Part shown: one piece after another, positions 1 to 8,876 of the stretch
Position numbering within the stretch: the stretch's first letter is position 1
Layout: the number at the start of each line of letters is the position of its first letter
Source: Cyclobacteriaceae bacterium
Lineage (GTDB): Bacteria; Bacteroidota; Bacteroidia; Cytophagales; Cyclobacteriaceae
Length of the DNA: 64,000 nt
Assembly (NCBI GenBank): GCA_027533395.1
Contig: JAPZUF010000004.1
Span: forward strand, 141,304 to 205,303
Direction: 5' to 3'
Made by a program: the position numbers and the translations under genes
Notes under the pieces: generated by a model
Database searches by the model: none
Told to the model about the DNA's origin: nothing
What the model saw: only the letters and a program-made list of their open reading frames with translations

Positions 1-209
1 ACCAAGGAGGGCTTAAATATGCGCTCTGCAGCCATTCCTGCAACCACGAGCAGCACAACCACAATCACGTACATTTTAAATGTAATAATTGTGGACAAAC
101 CACCTGTTTGGATGTACACATTCCCCAAGTAAAGTTGCCCAAGGGATTCAATATCACAGAGACAAACCTCCTAATGCAAGGAATTTGCGGAAACTGTAGT
201 CGGAGTTAA
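1..209 (+). CDS. Fur-family metal-responsive repressor, 3' part only
   Basis: Only the C-terminal 68 codons lie in the window, read from base 3 to a TAA at 207-209; the start is upstream of the window. The fragment shows the features of the Fur/Zur/PerR dimerisation domain: a His-rich segment leading into HVHFKC, a CNNC pair, and a final CGNC pair. In this family the two CxxC pairs bind a structural zinc and the HxH motif helps bind the sensing metal. Family members repress iron, zinc or peroxide genes when metal-loaded. The sequence here cannot tell which metal is sensed. feoAB for ferrous iron lies about 6 kb away, which is suggestive only. Family assignment is firm; the subtype is not. Confidence 0.88.
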   Translation, partial: QGGLKYALCSHSCNHEQHNHNHVHFKCNNCGQTTCLDVHIPQVKLPKGFNITETNLLMQGICGNCSRS

Positions 210-265
210 GGTTACTTTTTGACCCATATTGTATAAATCACGCACGTATGTTTTTACCTTAAAAA

Positions 266-273
266 TATATTTG
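266..273 (+). promoter_or_regulatory. possible -7 promoter element upstream of the TerC gene
   Basis: TATATTTG fits the Bacteroidota -7 consensus TAnnTTTG. No good TTTG -33 element is found 17-20 bases upstream, so this is only half a promoter. If used, it would give a leader of about 65 bases before the TerC start codon. Confidence 0.35.
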
Positions 274-343
274 TAATTTGGCATGATACTCGGGTGAAAG
301 CCGGTGGCTAAAATCCGAAATTGGTTTAATCAAAGTATATACC

Positions 344-1375
344 TTGTACGCTATAGTTGGCACATTTTTGTTTTCCTTGTTTGGTGATCGTAGTGGGCAC
401 GAAACCATCCTTTTCGCTATTTTCGGTGCTATAATCATCGTCTTTTTGGCGCTCGACCTAGGACTTTTTAATAAGAAAGCTCACGTTATTACTACCAAAT
501 CCGCTCTTTATCAATCCATTTTTTGGGTGATTATTGCAACGCTTTTTGGGATTTTTATCTACGCTTACGATGACTCAGGCTCGCAAGGAATGATGGAGTA
601 TTTCTCTGCCTATCTTACGGAATATGCCTTATCTGTAGATAATATCTTCGTAATTCTTTTAATCCTTAAATATTTTCAGGTAAAAGAAGAGTATTACCAT
701 AAGATATTGTTTTGGGGAATTTTAGGTGCAGTTGTTTTCAGAGCGATTTTCATCTTCGTTGGAGCATTGCTTATTCACGAGTTCCATTGGATTTTATACA
801 TATTTGGTGTGTTCTTAATTTATTCTGGAATCAGAATTTATTTCGAAGATGATGATGAAAAAATTGAACCAGAGAAAAACCCCATCCTAAGGCTTTGTAA
901 AAAATATTTGCCTATGGCAAAAATGGACCATGGCGATCGCTTCATGGTGAAAGAAAATGGTAAAACTGTTTTTACTTCCTTATTTCTTGTTATTGTGTTA
1001 ATTGAAACTACTGATTTAATTTTCGCAGTAGATTCAATTCCGGCAGCATTTGCTATCTCTCAAAATGAATTTATCATTTATACATCCAACATATTTGCTG
1101 TGATGGGTTTACGCGCAATGTTCTTCTTGTTATCAGGCGTAATTGATAAATTCTATCTTTTACAAAAAGGATTATCGATCATTCTATTCTTTATTGGAGC
1201 GAAGATGCTTTTGGAAATAGGAAAGGATTATGACTTTATGCCGAAGGTATTAACAGATATGCCACCGTTACTTTCCTTTGCTGTTATTATCATAACGCTT
1301 ACGTTATCTATTCTATTCTCGATTATAATTCCGAAGGCAAGAGAAGCAAAAGAAGAAAAAGAACAAGCAGAATAG
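344..1375 (+). CDS. TerC/Alx-family integral membrane protein
   Basis: A 343-residue protein with about eight hydrophobic helices, matching the length of Alx-type TerC proteins. Two family hallmarks are visible: ALSVDNIFVI in the third helix and TTDLIFAVDSIPAAFAI in the middle, whose acidic residues sit inside membrane helices. TerC/Alx proteins are associated with manganese export, metal insertion into exoenzymes and tellurite resistance; the substrate here is inferred, not shown. The reading frame begins with TTG at 344. No ATG exists in frame before the conserved core, and upstream ATT/ATC codons are less likely, so the start is uncertain by a few residues. The C-terminal tail is Lys/Glu-rich and cytosolic. 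It converges on the LETM1-like gene, 4 bases apart. Confidence 0.9.
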   Translation: MYAIVGTFLFSLFGDRSGHETILFAIFGAIIIVFLALDLGLFNKKAHVITTKSALYQSIFWVIIATLFGIFIYAYDDSGSQGMMEYFSAYLTEYALSVDNIFVILLILKYFQVKEEYYHKILFWGILGAVVFRAIFIFVGALLIHEFHWILYIFGVFLIYSGIRIYFEDDDEKIEPEKNPILRLCKKYLPMAKMDHGDRFMVKENGKTVFTSLFLVIVLIETTDLIFAVDSIPAAFAISQNEFIIYTSNIFAVMGLRAMFFLLSGVIDKFYLLQKGLSIILFFIGAKMLLEIGKDYDFMPKVLTDMPPLLSFAVIIITLTLSILFSIIIPKAREAKEEKEQAE

Positions 1376-1379
1376 AGAG

Positions 1380-2633
1380 TTATTTTCCTCCTTCAAAAAC
1401 ATTTTTAGGCAATACTTTCAAAAGCATGGGTAATGTTAAGAACTTTTGAGGCAAAGAAATAATGACCAAAGTAGGAACAGTCTTCAGCAATTCAATCAAG
1501 TGTTTACGCATTTGTTCTTTCTCAGTTTCTGTTAACTCATTTGTCCTGGATTTATTCAACAACAAACTCAGTTCTTCACTTTCCTGAATTTCTCGTTGCA
1601 ATCGACCTTGGTTTTTCTCTGCGATTTTTGCAATACGTTTTAGATAATGGTCACTTACTAATTGATAATCTTGTTTGTTTTGTAAGTATTCTAATTGCTC
1701 CCAATGTTCGAGTACAAAACCTTCAATAGCAATTAAACTGTTTTCTAAATCATCTTCATGAAAACCGAGATATTTACTAAACTGAGAAAGAAAATCTTCT
1801 TCAGCTTTTTCTATTCTTCTGTCGGCCCAAGTTGTAAGAATAGCCATCTCAAGGAAATAACGTTTTAAAATCCACGAGTTTTCTGCCGGCAAATTAATTT
1901 CATTGATATCAATTCCTTTATTAAAAATTTCATACGCTTCTTTTCTTTTGCTCGAAGACAATTCTGTGCTTTGAATAAAGATTTCCATCAATCTTTTTTC
2001 TTCGTATTCGATGGTATTACTTGCATGTGCTGCTGCTGCCATAACCTTAATCACAGAAAAGCGCAACTCATCGCGTTCGTATCGAAAAAAATCTGCCACT
2101 ACTTTATCGGCATTGGTGTGCATCCATTGTCCAAAGATGAAAACATCCAGAAAAAGTAAACTGTTATGAAAAAAGTGTGCCCAGAAATTGCCTTTTGTAT
2201 CTCCTGCTCTATCAATTCTTTTCTCAAGGATTTTTTCTGCTAATTCGAGAGGAGATTTTCTTTTACCGAAAAGTGTTTTTGCCGGAGTTGATAGCTCCGG
2301 AAAAATATTATTGTAGAAATTGCTGATGTTTTGAAGTGTTTTAACAATAGCAGCAGAAAACTCTTCTTCGGTAGCTACTGGTTTTTCTGAGTATAAGAGC
2401 GCGCTAGCAATTAAGCTTTCTGCCAACAAGATTTTCATCTTATCTTTTTCATCAAGTTTTTCGGTTTCTTCAGAGAAACTGTAACCATACATTAAACCAG
2501 TAGGCTGTAAAATTCGATACAGCGAGTGCTCAGGGTGTGCAGATTTACCTTTTAGTTTATCTGCGTTCTGTTTAAGCAAATCCTGTCTGAACTTCAGGTA
2601 ATTTTCTAGCCAGCCTTTTTCTAATTTATTCAT
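1380..2633 (-). CDS. LETM1-related, TerB-like domain protein
   Basis: A 417-residue soluble protein resembling the Bacteroidota family annotated as LETM1-related biofilm-associated protein. The middle (about residues 185-330) is all-helical with acidic HAS...EYEEKRLM and WADRRIEKAEEDFL segments like those of TerB/tellurite-resistance helical domains. The last 60 residues contain TETEKEQMRKHLIELLKTVPTL (split here for length) followed by LPQKFLTLPMLLKVLPKNVF, which resembles the LETM1 ribosome-binding region. There is no signal peptide and no transmembrane anchor, unlike mitochondrial LETM1. It lies 23 bases downstream of purE on the same strand and could be co-transcribed. Function is unknown; a link to cell envelope or translation is speculation from the family name. 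Confidence 0.65.
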   Translation of the reverse strand: MNKLEKGWLENYLKFRQDLLKQNADKLKGKSAHPEHSLYRILQPTGLMYGYSFSEETEKLDEKDKMKILLAESLIASALLYSEKPVATEEEFSAAIVKTLQNISNFYNNIFPELSTPAKTLFGKRKSPLELAEKILEKRIDRAGDTKGNFWAHFFHNSLLFLDVFIFGQWMHTNADKVVADFFRYERDELRFSVIKVMAAAAHASNTIEYEEKRLMEIFIQSTELSSSKRKEAYEIFNKGIDINEINLPAENSWILKRYFLEMAILTTWADRRIEKAEEDFLSQFSKYLGFHEDDLENSLIAIEGFVLEHWEQLEYLQNKQDYQLVSDHYLKRIAKIAEKNQGRLQREIQESEELSLLLNKSRTNELTETEKEQMRKHLIELLKTVPTLVIISLPQKFLTLPMLLKVLPKNVFEGGK

Positions 2634-2656
2634 GAGGGTTGTTCTGAAGAACTAAG

Positions 2657-3166
2657 TTAAACATTTCTCCAACCTTTTGATTGCAGTTCAGCTGCATCTT
2701 TCTCAACCTTTAGCTTTAAATCGTTTTTATAATCATCTAGTTTTTTTGCTAATGTTTGGTTAGTTGTTCCTAGAATTTGCGCTGCTAATAATCCAGCGTT
2801 TTTAGCACCATTTAGAGCAACCGTTGCTACAGGCACACCACCAGGCATTTGCAAAATAGAGAGAACAGAATCCCAACCATCAATAGAGTTTGATGATTTA
2901 ACAGGTACACCAATTACGGGTAATGAAGTTAAGCTTGCAACCATTCCGGGTAAATGTGCAGCTCCACCTGCACCAGCAATAATTACTTTTAAACCACGTT
3001 CGCGCGCACTTGTTGCGTATTCAACCATGCGCAATGGCGTACGATGGGCAGAAACTACAGTTAATTCATAACCAACACCTAATTCGTCTAACGCTTTGGC
3101 CGCTTCTTGCATCACAGTTAAATCAGACTGGCTGCCCATAATAATGCCTACTTCAAAATTTTTCAT
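2657..3166 (-). CDS. purE: N5-carboxyaminoimidazole ribonucleotide mutase (PurE class I)
   Basis: A 169-residue cytosolic enzyme that moves the carboxyl group of N5-CAIR to give CAIR in purine synthesis. The N-terminal [10 protein letters not shown] motif and the VSAHRTP motif with the catalytic His are intact, followed by [16 protein letters not shown] and PVIGVPV. Length is normal for class I PurE. The start codon overlaps the end of purK by four bases, the usual translational coupling of this pair. Pairing with PurK confirms the bacterial two-step route from AIR to CAIR instead of the one-step class II enzyme. Confidence 0.97.
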   Translation of the reverse strand: MKNFEVGIIMGSQSDLTVMQEAAKALDELGVGYELTVVSAHRTPLRMVEYATSARERGLKVIIAGAGGAAHLPGMVASLTSLPVIGVPVKSSNSIDGWDSVLSILQMPGGVPVATVALNGAKNAGLLAAQILGTTNQTLAKKLDDYKNDLKLKVEKDAAELQSKGWRNV

Positions 3167-4299
3167 GCTATTACTTTTAAAGTTTCTTTTACAAATTCTG
3201 TTTTCTCTTTTAAGGCTTGCAGATTAATGTCGGTTATGGTAACGTGTCCCATCTTTCTAAAAGGTTTGGTTAGCTTTTTGCCGTATAGGTGAACGTGAAC
3301 ACCAGGCAAAGCAGTAACTTCATCTAATCCTTTATATTTTGCTGGACCTTCGAAGCCATCTTCGCCCAACAAATTAACCATAGCAGCCGGTAAAACTGTT
3401 GCACCACTGCCTAAAGGTAAACCGAGAATAGCACGTAAGTGTTGCTCGTATTGCGATGTGATATTGGCCTCAATGGTATGATGACCGCTGTTATGTGGCC
3501 TCGGGGCAACTTCATTTACTAATACTTGTCCATCTTTGGTAACAAACATCTCTACAGCTAACAAACCAACTAACTGTAAGGATTTAATTACCTTTTTGGC
3601 AATTCTATCTGCTTCTTGTAAAACACTTCCTGAGAGTTGTGCCGGAGCAAAAAGATATTCAACTAAGTTTTTTTCTGGATGAAAAACCATTTCTACTGCT
3701 GGGTAAGATACAATATCGCCTGCTTCGTTTCTGGCTACGAGAATGGCAATTTCTTTTTCGAAATTGATGAGTTTTTCTAATAAACCGGGAGCATCAAATG
3801 CTTTTGAAATATCTTCTTTACTTTTTAAAATTTGCACACCGCGCCCATCGTATCCATCTTTTCCTAATTTGTTGACAGCAGGTAGAAACTCCAAGTGGTT
3901 TTGGACATCGTTTTTATTTTCAACTAAAATAAATTCGGCAGTTGGTATTCGGTATTCCTGATAAAATTGTTTTTGTTTTCTTTTATCTTGAATTAACTCG
4001 ATGATGTGTGGTTGTGGAAAAACTTTTACTCCTTGTTGCTCGATGTATTTTAAAGCATCAACATTAACATGCTCAATTTCGATAGTAACAACTTGATGTT
4101 TTATGCCAAAGTTTTTTACAGTTTCAAAATCTTTAATACTCCCATTTTCAAAACTTTTAAGGAATGAACATGGGGCTTGCGCATCTGAGTCGAGGTAAGC
4201 GACATCGATATTAAAATCTAAAGCAGCTTGATATAACATTCTGCCGAGTTGACCACCTCCTAAAACACCTACTTTTTGAGCCAAAGAATTATCTGCCAT
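3163..4299 (-). CDS. purK: N5-carboxyaminoimidazole ribonucleotide synthase (PurK)
   Basis: A 378-residue ATP-grasp enzyme that uses ATP and bicarbonate to convert AIR to N5-CAIR, feeding PurE. It opens with [17 protein letters not shown], the PurK Rossmann-like start, has the ATP-grasp lid around [13 protein letters not shown] (residues about 140-155), and carries the metal/ATP-binding segment [17 protein letters not shown] near residue 265. Length is typical. It overlaps purE by four bases and follows the cyclophilin gene after 52 bases, so it may belong to a longer minus-strand transcript beginning at feoA, although a promoter inside the 52-base gap cannot be excluded. Confidence 0.97.
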   Translation of the reverse strand: MADNSLAQKVGVLGGGQLGRMLYQAALDFNIDVAYLDSDAQAPCSFLKSFENGSIKDFETVKNFGIKHQVVTIEIEHVNVDALKYIEQQGVKVFPQPHIIELIQDKRKQKQFYQEYRIPTAEFILVENKNDVQNHLEFLPAVNKLGKDGYDGRGVQILKSKEDISKAFDAPGLLEKLINFEKEIAILVARNEAGDIVSYPAVEMVFHPEKNLVEYLFAPAQLSGSVLQEADRIAKKVIKSLQLVGLLAVEMFVTKDGQVLVNEVAPRPHNSGHHTIEANITSQYEQHLRAILGLPLGSGATVLPAAMVNLLGEDGFEGPAKYKGLDEVTALPGVHVHLYGKKLTKPFRKMGHVTITDINLQALKEKTEFVKETLKVIA

Positions 4300-4351
4300 G
4301 TGATAAAATTATCCTGTAAAAATAGTTTAATCTTTTCTTACTACAGCAGGC

Positions 4352-6256
4352 TTAATGCAATCTTACCCGGATGATATAATCGCCCATTTCGAGCTGATCA
4401 ACTATATCTTGTCCTTCGATTACTTTTCCAAAAACAGAGTATTTACCTTCCAGATGAGGCGTAGGACTGTGCGTTACAAACCACTGCGTTCCTTCTGTAT
4501 CTTTGCCAGCTGATGCCATGCCGATTGCACCAGTTTGGTATCGTCTGTGAGTAAACTCAGAACGTATGGCATAATCTTCACTTCCAAAACCATCGCCACG
4601 GTTGCAACCTGTTTGCGCAACGAAGTTAGGAACTACACGATGAATGACTTTATCATCAAAGTAAAGTTTTAATGCCAAGTCAACAAAATTACCCACGCTG
4701 CCAGGTGCTTCGTTGGTATAAAGTTCTATTTTAAACTTTCCTTTATTTGTAAATACTGTTGCTTGTTGCACACCAGGCAAAGCTTTAACCAAGTCCCACA
4801 TGATGGGATGAGAATAGGGATTTTTTGGTGTTTGATAAAGTTTGCCTTCCAAGTAGGCCAAAGCTTGTTGAATGCTTTGTAAGCTTTCATTATCTCGTGG
4901 AAGTTTAGCTTCCTTGAGTATGCTTTTTAAAAATGAATAATCTTTTATGATTGTTTTATAGCCGAGCGTTGTGTCGGCAATAGCGGAACCTACAATGCTC
5001 ATCAGTGGCACATCTTTTTTCGTAGCAAAATCTTTAAAGTAGATGGCATATAATTGTTTTAAGGAATCTGGAAAGTCTACCAAGTAATGTGTTTCTACCA
5101 ATGCTTGAGCAGCAGCGATTTGTACGGGGTTTTCATAGGAAAACATAATCTCGCGTGCCAAAAATTTATGTTCACTGCTTGTATATGCCAATGCAGCAAG
5201 CAGCATGGCCTTTTGGTAAGGATTAAATGATGCCTTATAAATCTTTTTAATGGATAAAATTGTTTTTGCATCTGGCCTTGTTGCCATAGCTGTTTGATAA
5301 AGCAAAGCTTGTGTTCTGAAATGCTTAGCTTTTTCAGCATGTTGTAAGACCGAATCTAAAAGTTGAGGAGAATGCATTGCTAACAAAACTTCGGCAGCGG
5401 CAACTTGTACTTGTTTGTTAGTATCGCGCAGTGCAAGCAACAAAGGTTCTGTTTTTTTGTCTGTGGTTTGATTCCGCATAGCCCTTAATGCATTAATGCG
5501 AACGCGGTAATCTTTGTCTTTGCCAAGTGATTTTAAATGATTGAATGATTCCTCAGATGTTACATTTCTGAAAGCTAAAGCAACGGCCATTCTTATTTCC
5601 GGATTTTTGTGTTGAACGAGTTGAGCTAAATAGTTTTTATCATCCCTTAATTTGATATTTCGCGCTCTGGCTAATGCGTGGGCAGCTATGAGTTTGGTTT
5701 GGTTAGAAGGATGCCGTAACAATTGATATGTCTGGCGAATTGTAAGTGAGTCCGCCAGATTTCTAGTAACAATGTTATACAAGGCATATGCTTTGCCGAT
5801 TGCTATTATAGAATCAGAGTCATCCATCTTATAAATAGATTCAAACGAAGTAGCAGGAAAAGTTTTCCCCATGGCTTCAATTAAAAATGACTTTACCTGA
5901 TTGTTGCTTTCTTTTTGATATGCATAGAGCAGTGCATTAGCAGAGCCGGGGATTTGTCCTAACGCGAAGGCAGCATTTTTACGTAGTTCAATTATTGATT
6001 GTTCTGCATCCCAAACTTTTTGTAAAGTAGGAATGGCTAACGTGTCTTGCACAGACGCTAATACATAAGCAGCGCGTGCTTGTAAAACAGTATCAGTCGA
6101 TTGCAAATAGTAAATTAAACTGTCTGTTTTTTTTTTATCAGCCAGGTTATGGATGTGAATTAATTCCGGAGATGATGTAAAAATATTGGGGGATTTCTTT
6201 GTACAAGAAGCAATAAACAGCGCAAGTAAAATAGCAGAAATAGTTTTTACTTTCAT
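4352..6256 (-). CDS. HEAT-repeat lipoprotein fused to a cyclophilin-type peptidyl-prolyl isomerase
   Basis: A 634-residue predicted lipoprotein: the signal peptide ends in a lipobox-like FIASC with Cys18. Residues about 50-480 are a string of HEAT/armadillo-type helical repeats (for example AAYVLASVQDTLAIPTL and RVRINALRAMRNQ). Residues about 495-634 form a cyclophilin fold with FKIELYTNEAPGSVGNFVDLA, VIHRVVPNFVAQTGC and the GTQWFVTHSPTPHLEGKYSVFG block. Cyclophilins catalyse proline cis-trans isomerisation; the Arg of FHRxxxxFxxQ appears as HRVVPNFVAQ, so the active site looks intact. The likely job is folding or assembly of envelope proteins in the periplasm, with HEAT repeats as the client or partner scaffold (inference). 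It lies 25 bases after feoB. Confidence 0.85.
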   Translation of the reverse strand: MKVKTISAILLALFIASCTKKSPNIFTSSPELIHIHNLADKKKTDSLIYYLQSTDTVLQARAAYVLASVQDTLAIPTLQKVWDAEQSIIELRKNAAFALGQIPGSANALLYAYQKESNNQVKSFLIEAMGKTFPATSFESIYKMDDSDSIIAIGKAYALYNIVTRNLADSLTIRQTYQLLRHPSNQTKLIAAHALARARNIKLRDDKNYLAQLVQHKNPEIRMAVALAFRNVTSEESFNHLKSLGKDKDYRVRINALRAMRNQTTDKKTEPLLLALRDTNKQVQVAAAEVLLAMHSPQLLDSVLQHAEKAKHFRTQALLYQTAMATRPDAKTILSIKKIYKASFNPYQKAMLLAALAYTSSEHKFLAREIMFSYENPVQIAAAQALVETHYLVDFPDSLKQLYAIYFKDFATKKDVPLMSIVGSAIADTTLGYKTIIKDYSFLKSILKEAKLPRDNESLQSIQQALAYLEGKLYQTPKNPYSHPIMWDLVKALPGVQQATVFTNKGKFKIELYTNEAPGSVGNFVDLALKLYFDDKVIHRVVPNFVAQTGCNRGDGFGSEDYAIRSEFTHRRYQTGAIGMASAGKDTEGTQWFVTHSPTPHLEGKYSVFGKVIEGQDIVDQLEMGDYIIRVRLH

Positions 6257-6281
6257 ATCTTAGAAATTGATTTAAAAAATA

Positions 6282-8402
6282 TCAAGAAAAAATCTGAAAA
6301 ACAATAAAGGCTGATACGTATGCTAACGTTGTCATATATGCTAATTGAATCATCGGCCATTTCCAGCCTTTGGTTTCTCTATATACCACAGCGATGGTGC
6401 TCATGCATTGCATAGCAAACGTATAAAACACCAATAAAGATAATCCTACGGCTGGTGTGAAACGTGGTTCTCCAGTTTCAGCATTTATTTCACTTTGCAT
6501 TCTGCTTTTGATGGTTTGCTGATCATCAGCATCAACGCTACCAATGCTGTAAATGGTTGCCATTGTACCTACAAATACTTCACGCGCAGCAAAAGAAGTA
6601 AGAAGCGCGATGCCTATTTTCCAATCGTAGCCTAGTGGTTTGATAACGGGCTCAATTGCTTTACCAATTACGCCTGCATACGAATTTTCTAATTTGTAAG
6701 CTGCAATTCGATCTTGTAAGCCTTGTTCTGTTAAACGCATGTTAGCCGTTTCTTGCATTACATATTCTTCAGCTTTTTCTAATTTATCACTTGGGCCATA
6801 GCTAGCCAAAACCCACAACACAACAGAAATAGCCAGAATGATTTTTCCGGCTTCTAACACAAATGATTTTGTTTTCTCTACAAGGGTTAATCCTACATTG
6901 CTTGCTTTAGGCAAACGATAAGTAGGCAGTTCCATCATTAAAAAAGATCGCTCTTGTACTCGAATAATTTTTTTCATGATGTAAGCAGAAACTAATGCTG
7001 CAAAAAAACCCAACAAGTACAAACCCATTAATGCCAAGCCCTGCAAATTAAAAAAATAAAGTGCAGTTGTATCTGGAACTATTAATGCAATTAAAATAGT
7101 AAAGATGGGAATGCGCGCAGAACAACTCATTAAAGGAGTTACCAAAATTGTTATAGTTCTTTCTTTCCAGTTATCAATAGTGCGTGTTGCCATTATAGCC
7201 GGAATAGCACAAGCCATGCCTGATAAAAGCGGAACAACACTTTTTCCATTAAGGCCAAACTTGCGCATGATTTTATCCATCAAAAAAACTACACGTGCCA
7301 TGTAGCCACTTTCTTCTAAAATGGAAATGAAAGCAAACAAAATGGCAATCTGCGGAACAAACATTACGATGCCTCCAAGGCCCGGCACAATTCCTTCTGC
7401 CAATAATTTGGTTAATGCTCCATCAGGTAAAGTTGCCGACAACCAATTACCGAAATCAGCAAACAAACCATCAATAAAATCCATGGGATAGGATGCCCAA
7501 GCAAACACAGCTTGAAATACTAAAAACAATACAACAAAAAAGATAAGATAGCCCCACACTTTATGTGTTAAAATGCGATCAAGTTTAAAAGAAGATTTTT
7601 TCCAAGAATCATCTGCGGGTTTTAATGTTGCACTTTGCAATAAGTCTTGGATGTAACTATAGCGCAATATAGTTTCTGCACCTTGAAACTTGCCTGAATG
7701 TATAGCTGAACGTTGTCTTACCTCATCTAACCATTTTTGGTTTTCTTTGGAAAGAAAGTCTAATGATTTTGGTTGTTGTAAAAACTGATACGCTTCGTAG
7801 TTATTATCTAAACCCAAATGTTGACGAACTACAAGTATAGGTTCGCTTGCTTCTTGTGGAAGTTGATAGATAGTTTGATTTTTTTTGTTGTCGCAAGTAG
7901 CGATTGCTTTTTTTAGTTGCTCAATACCTTCGCCTTTACGTGCATTGATGGGAATAACATCAACACCTAGTTTTTGAGATAACTTAATAAAATCATAACT
8001 GATGCCCGCCTTAGCCGCTAAGTCCATCATGTTGATGGCCAACACTGTTGGCAAACCCAAATCAATAATCTGTGTGAGTAACAACAAGCCTCGCTTCATG
8101 TTGGTTGCATCTACCACTACCACAATTTTTTGAGGAGATGTTGGTTCGTTATGGTTCAATAAAACTTCGGCAACAATTTGCTCATCTAAACTTCTGGGAT
8201 AAATACTATAGATGCCGGGTAAGTCTATAATTTCTGTATTGCCCAAGCCATCAATTTGACTGAATCCAGATTTTTTTTCGACTGTAACACCAGGAAAATT
8301 GCCAACCTTTTGGTTTAAACCGGTTAAATGATTGAATAGAGATGATTTACCTGAATTAGGATTGCCCACTAAGGCAATAATCGGTTTATGGGAGGTGGCC
8401 AT
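6282..8402 (-). CDS. feoB: ferrous iron transport protein B (FeoB)
   Basis: A 706-residue inner membrane Fe(II) transporter with a fused G domain. The G domain has G1 GNPNSGKSS near residue 12, G3 DLPG near residue 61 and G4 NMMD near residue 125. A cytosolic helical spacer follows, then two Gate domains in the membrane part, including SILEESGYMARVVFLMDKIMRKFGLNG-type sequence (given here only as the region about residues 350-380) and CAIPAIMATRTI. Length is typical. The gene follows feoA with a one-base overlap of stop and start, so the two are translated together. Iron uptake under low-oxygen conditions is the established role. Confidence 0.97.
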   Translation of the reverse strand: MATSHKPIIALVGNPNSGKSSLFNHLTGLNQKVGNFPGVTVEKKSGFSQIDGLGNTEIIDLPGIYSIYPRSLDEQIVAEVLLNHNEPTSPQKIVVVVDATNMKRGLLLLTQIIDLGLPTVLAINMMDLAAKAGISYDFIKLSQKLGVDVIPINARKGEGIEQLKKAIATCDNKKNQTIYQLPQEASEPILVVRQHLGLDNNYEAYQFLQQPKSLDFLSKENQKWLDEVRQRSAIHSGKFQGAETILRYSYIQDLLQSATLKPADDSWKKSSFKLDRILTHKVWGYLIFFVVLFLVFQAVFAWASYPMDFIDGLFADFGNWLSATLPDGALTKLLAEGIVPGLGGIVMFVPQIAILFAFISILEESGYMARVVFLMDKIMRKFGLNGKSVVPLLSGMACAIPAIMATRTIDNWKERTITILVTPLMSCSARIPIFTILIALIVPDTTALYFFNLQGLALMGLYLLGFFAALVSAYIMKKIIRVQERSFLMMELPTYRLPKASNVGLTLVEKTKSFVLEAGKIILAISVVLWVLASYGPSDKLEKAEEYVMQETANMRLTEQGLQDRIAAYKLENSYAGVIGKAIEPVIKPLGYDWKIGIALLTSFAAREVFVGTMATIYSIGSVDADDQQTIKSRMQSEINAETGEPRFTPAVGLSLLVFYTFAMQCMSTIAVVYRETKGWKWPMIQLAYMTTLAYVSAFIVFQIFS

Positions 8403-8635
8403 TAGTTTAAAATCGAGATGGTGGAGGCTTCGTCAAGCCTTAAGGAGAGTTCGTAACCTAAAACACTGATACAAACAGGATCGCCAAAGGGAGCGGCAAA
8501 ATTAAATCGCACCGAAGCACCTGGCAAACAACCCATTTCCATGAGTTTGGTAGCCAAAAAATCATCCGTAAAACCGGCAATAATACCCATTTCACCTGGT
8601 TTCATGGAAGCTACGCTTTTTGCTGTTTGACTCAT
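8402..8635 (-). CDS. feoA: ferrous iron transport protein A (FeoA)
   Basis: A 77-residue SH3-like protein that supports FeoB. It shows the family pattern: MKPGEMGIIAGF, then LMEMGCLPGASVRF, then AAPFGDPVCISVLGYELSLR with the conserved GxxxxLR end. It is the first gene of the minus-strand run and overlaps feoB by one base. A matching Bacteroidota-type promoter lies about 30-60 bases upstream (8664-8695). Confidence 0.95.
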   Translation of the reverse strand: MSQTAKSVASMKPGEMGIIAGFTDDFLATKLMEMGCLPGASVRFNFAAPFGDPVCISVLGYELSLRLDEASTISILN

Positions 8636-8663
8636 TTGTAATTTAGATTAAATTTAAACAAGG

Positions 8664-8695
8664 CAAATATAGACTAGGTTCAACAGTTGTACAAT
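8664..8695 (-). promoter_or_regulatory. predicted promoter of feoAB
   Basis: On the minus strand, ATTG (8692-8695) is followed after 20 bases by TATATTTG (8664-8671). This is one base from the Bacteroidota consensus TTTG-N17-20-TAnnTTTG. Transcription would start near 8658, about 22 bases before the feoA start codon. No clear Fur-box palindrome was recognised around it. Confidence 0.55.
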
Positions 8696-8873
8696 GATTT
8701 TAGATAAGGATAAAGAAATAGATAAAGGGAAAGATTTTGCTCATGAAAAGCAAGTTGAAGAGCAAGCGTTCGAAGGCAATGAAAAGCCTAAAAAGAATGA
8801 TGAGCAGGAAGAAGAGAACCCTTATGGTGGTTTACCAAACCGAAACCTTAAAAAGAATTTAGGCTGTGGTTGA
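8694..8873 (+). CDS. small acidic conserved protein ending in a GLPNRNLKKNLGCG motif
   Basis: A 59-codon frame from ATG 8694 to TGA 8871. The first 40 residues are highly charged and rich in Glu, Asp and Lys with no hydrophobic stretch, so they are probably disordered. The end reads NPYGGLPNRNLKKNLGCG. I recall this C-terminal pattern as recurring in short uncharacterised proteins of Bacteroidota, but could not check it. The frame sits neatly between divergent feoA and the convergent oxygenase gene, ending three bases before the latter's stop. Function unknown. A terminal Cys next to a basic patch could bind metal or be modified; this is speculation. Confidence 0.6.
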   Translation: MILDKDKEIDKGKDFAHEKQVEEQAFEGNEKPKKNDEQEEENPYGGLPNRNLKKNLGCG

Positions 8874-8876
8874 TTT

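Noticed and set aside
274..343. A yybP-ykoY manganese riboswitch before the TerC gene
   Set aside because: The conserved loops of that riboswitch class are not recognisable; only short GC pairs are present.
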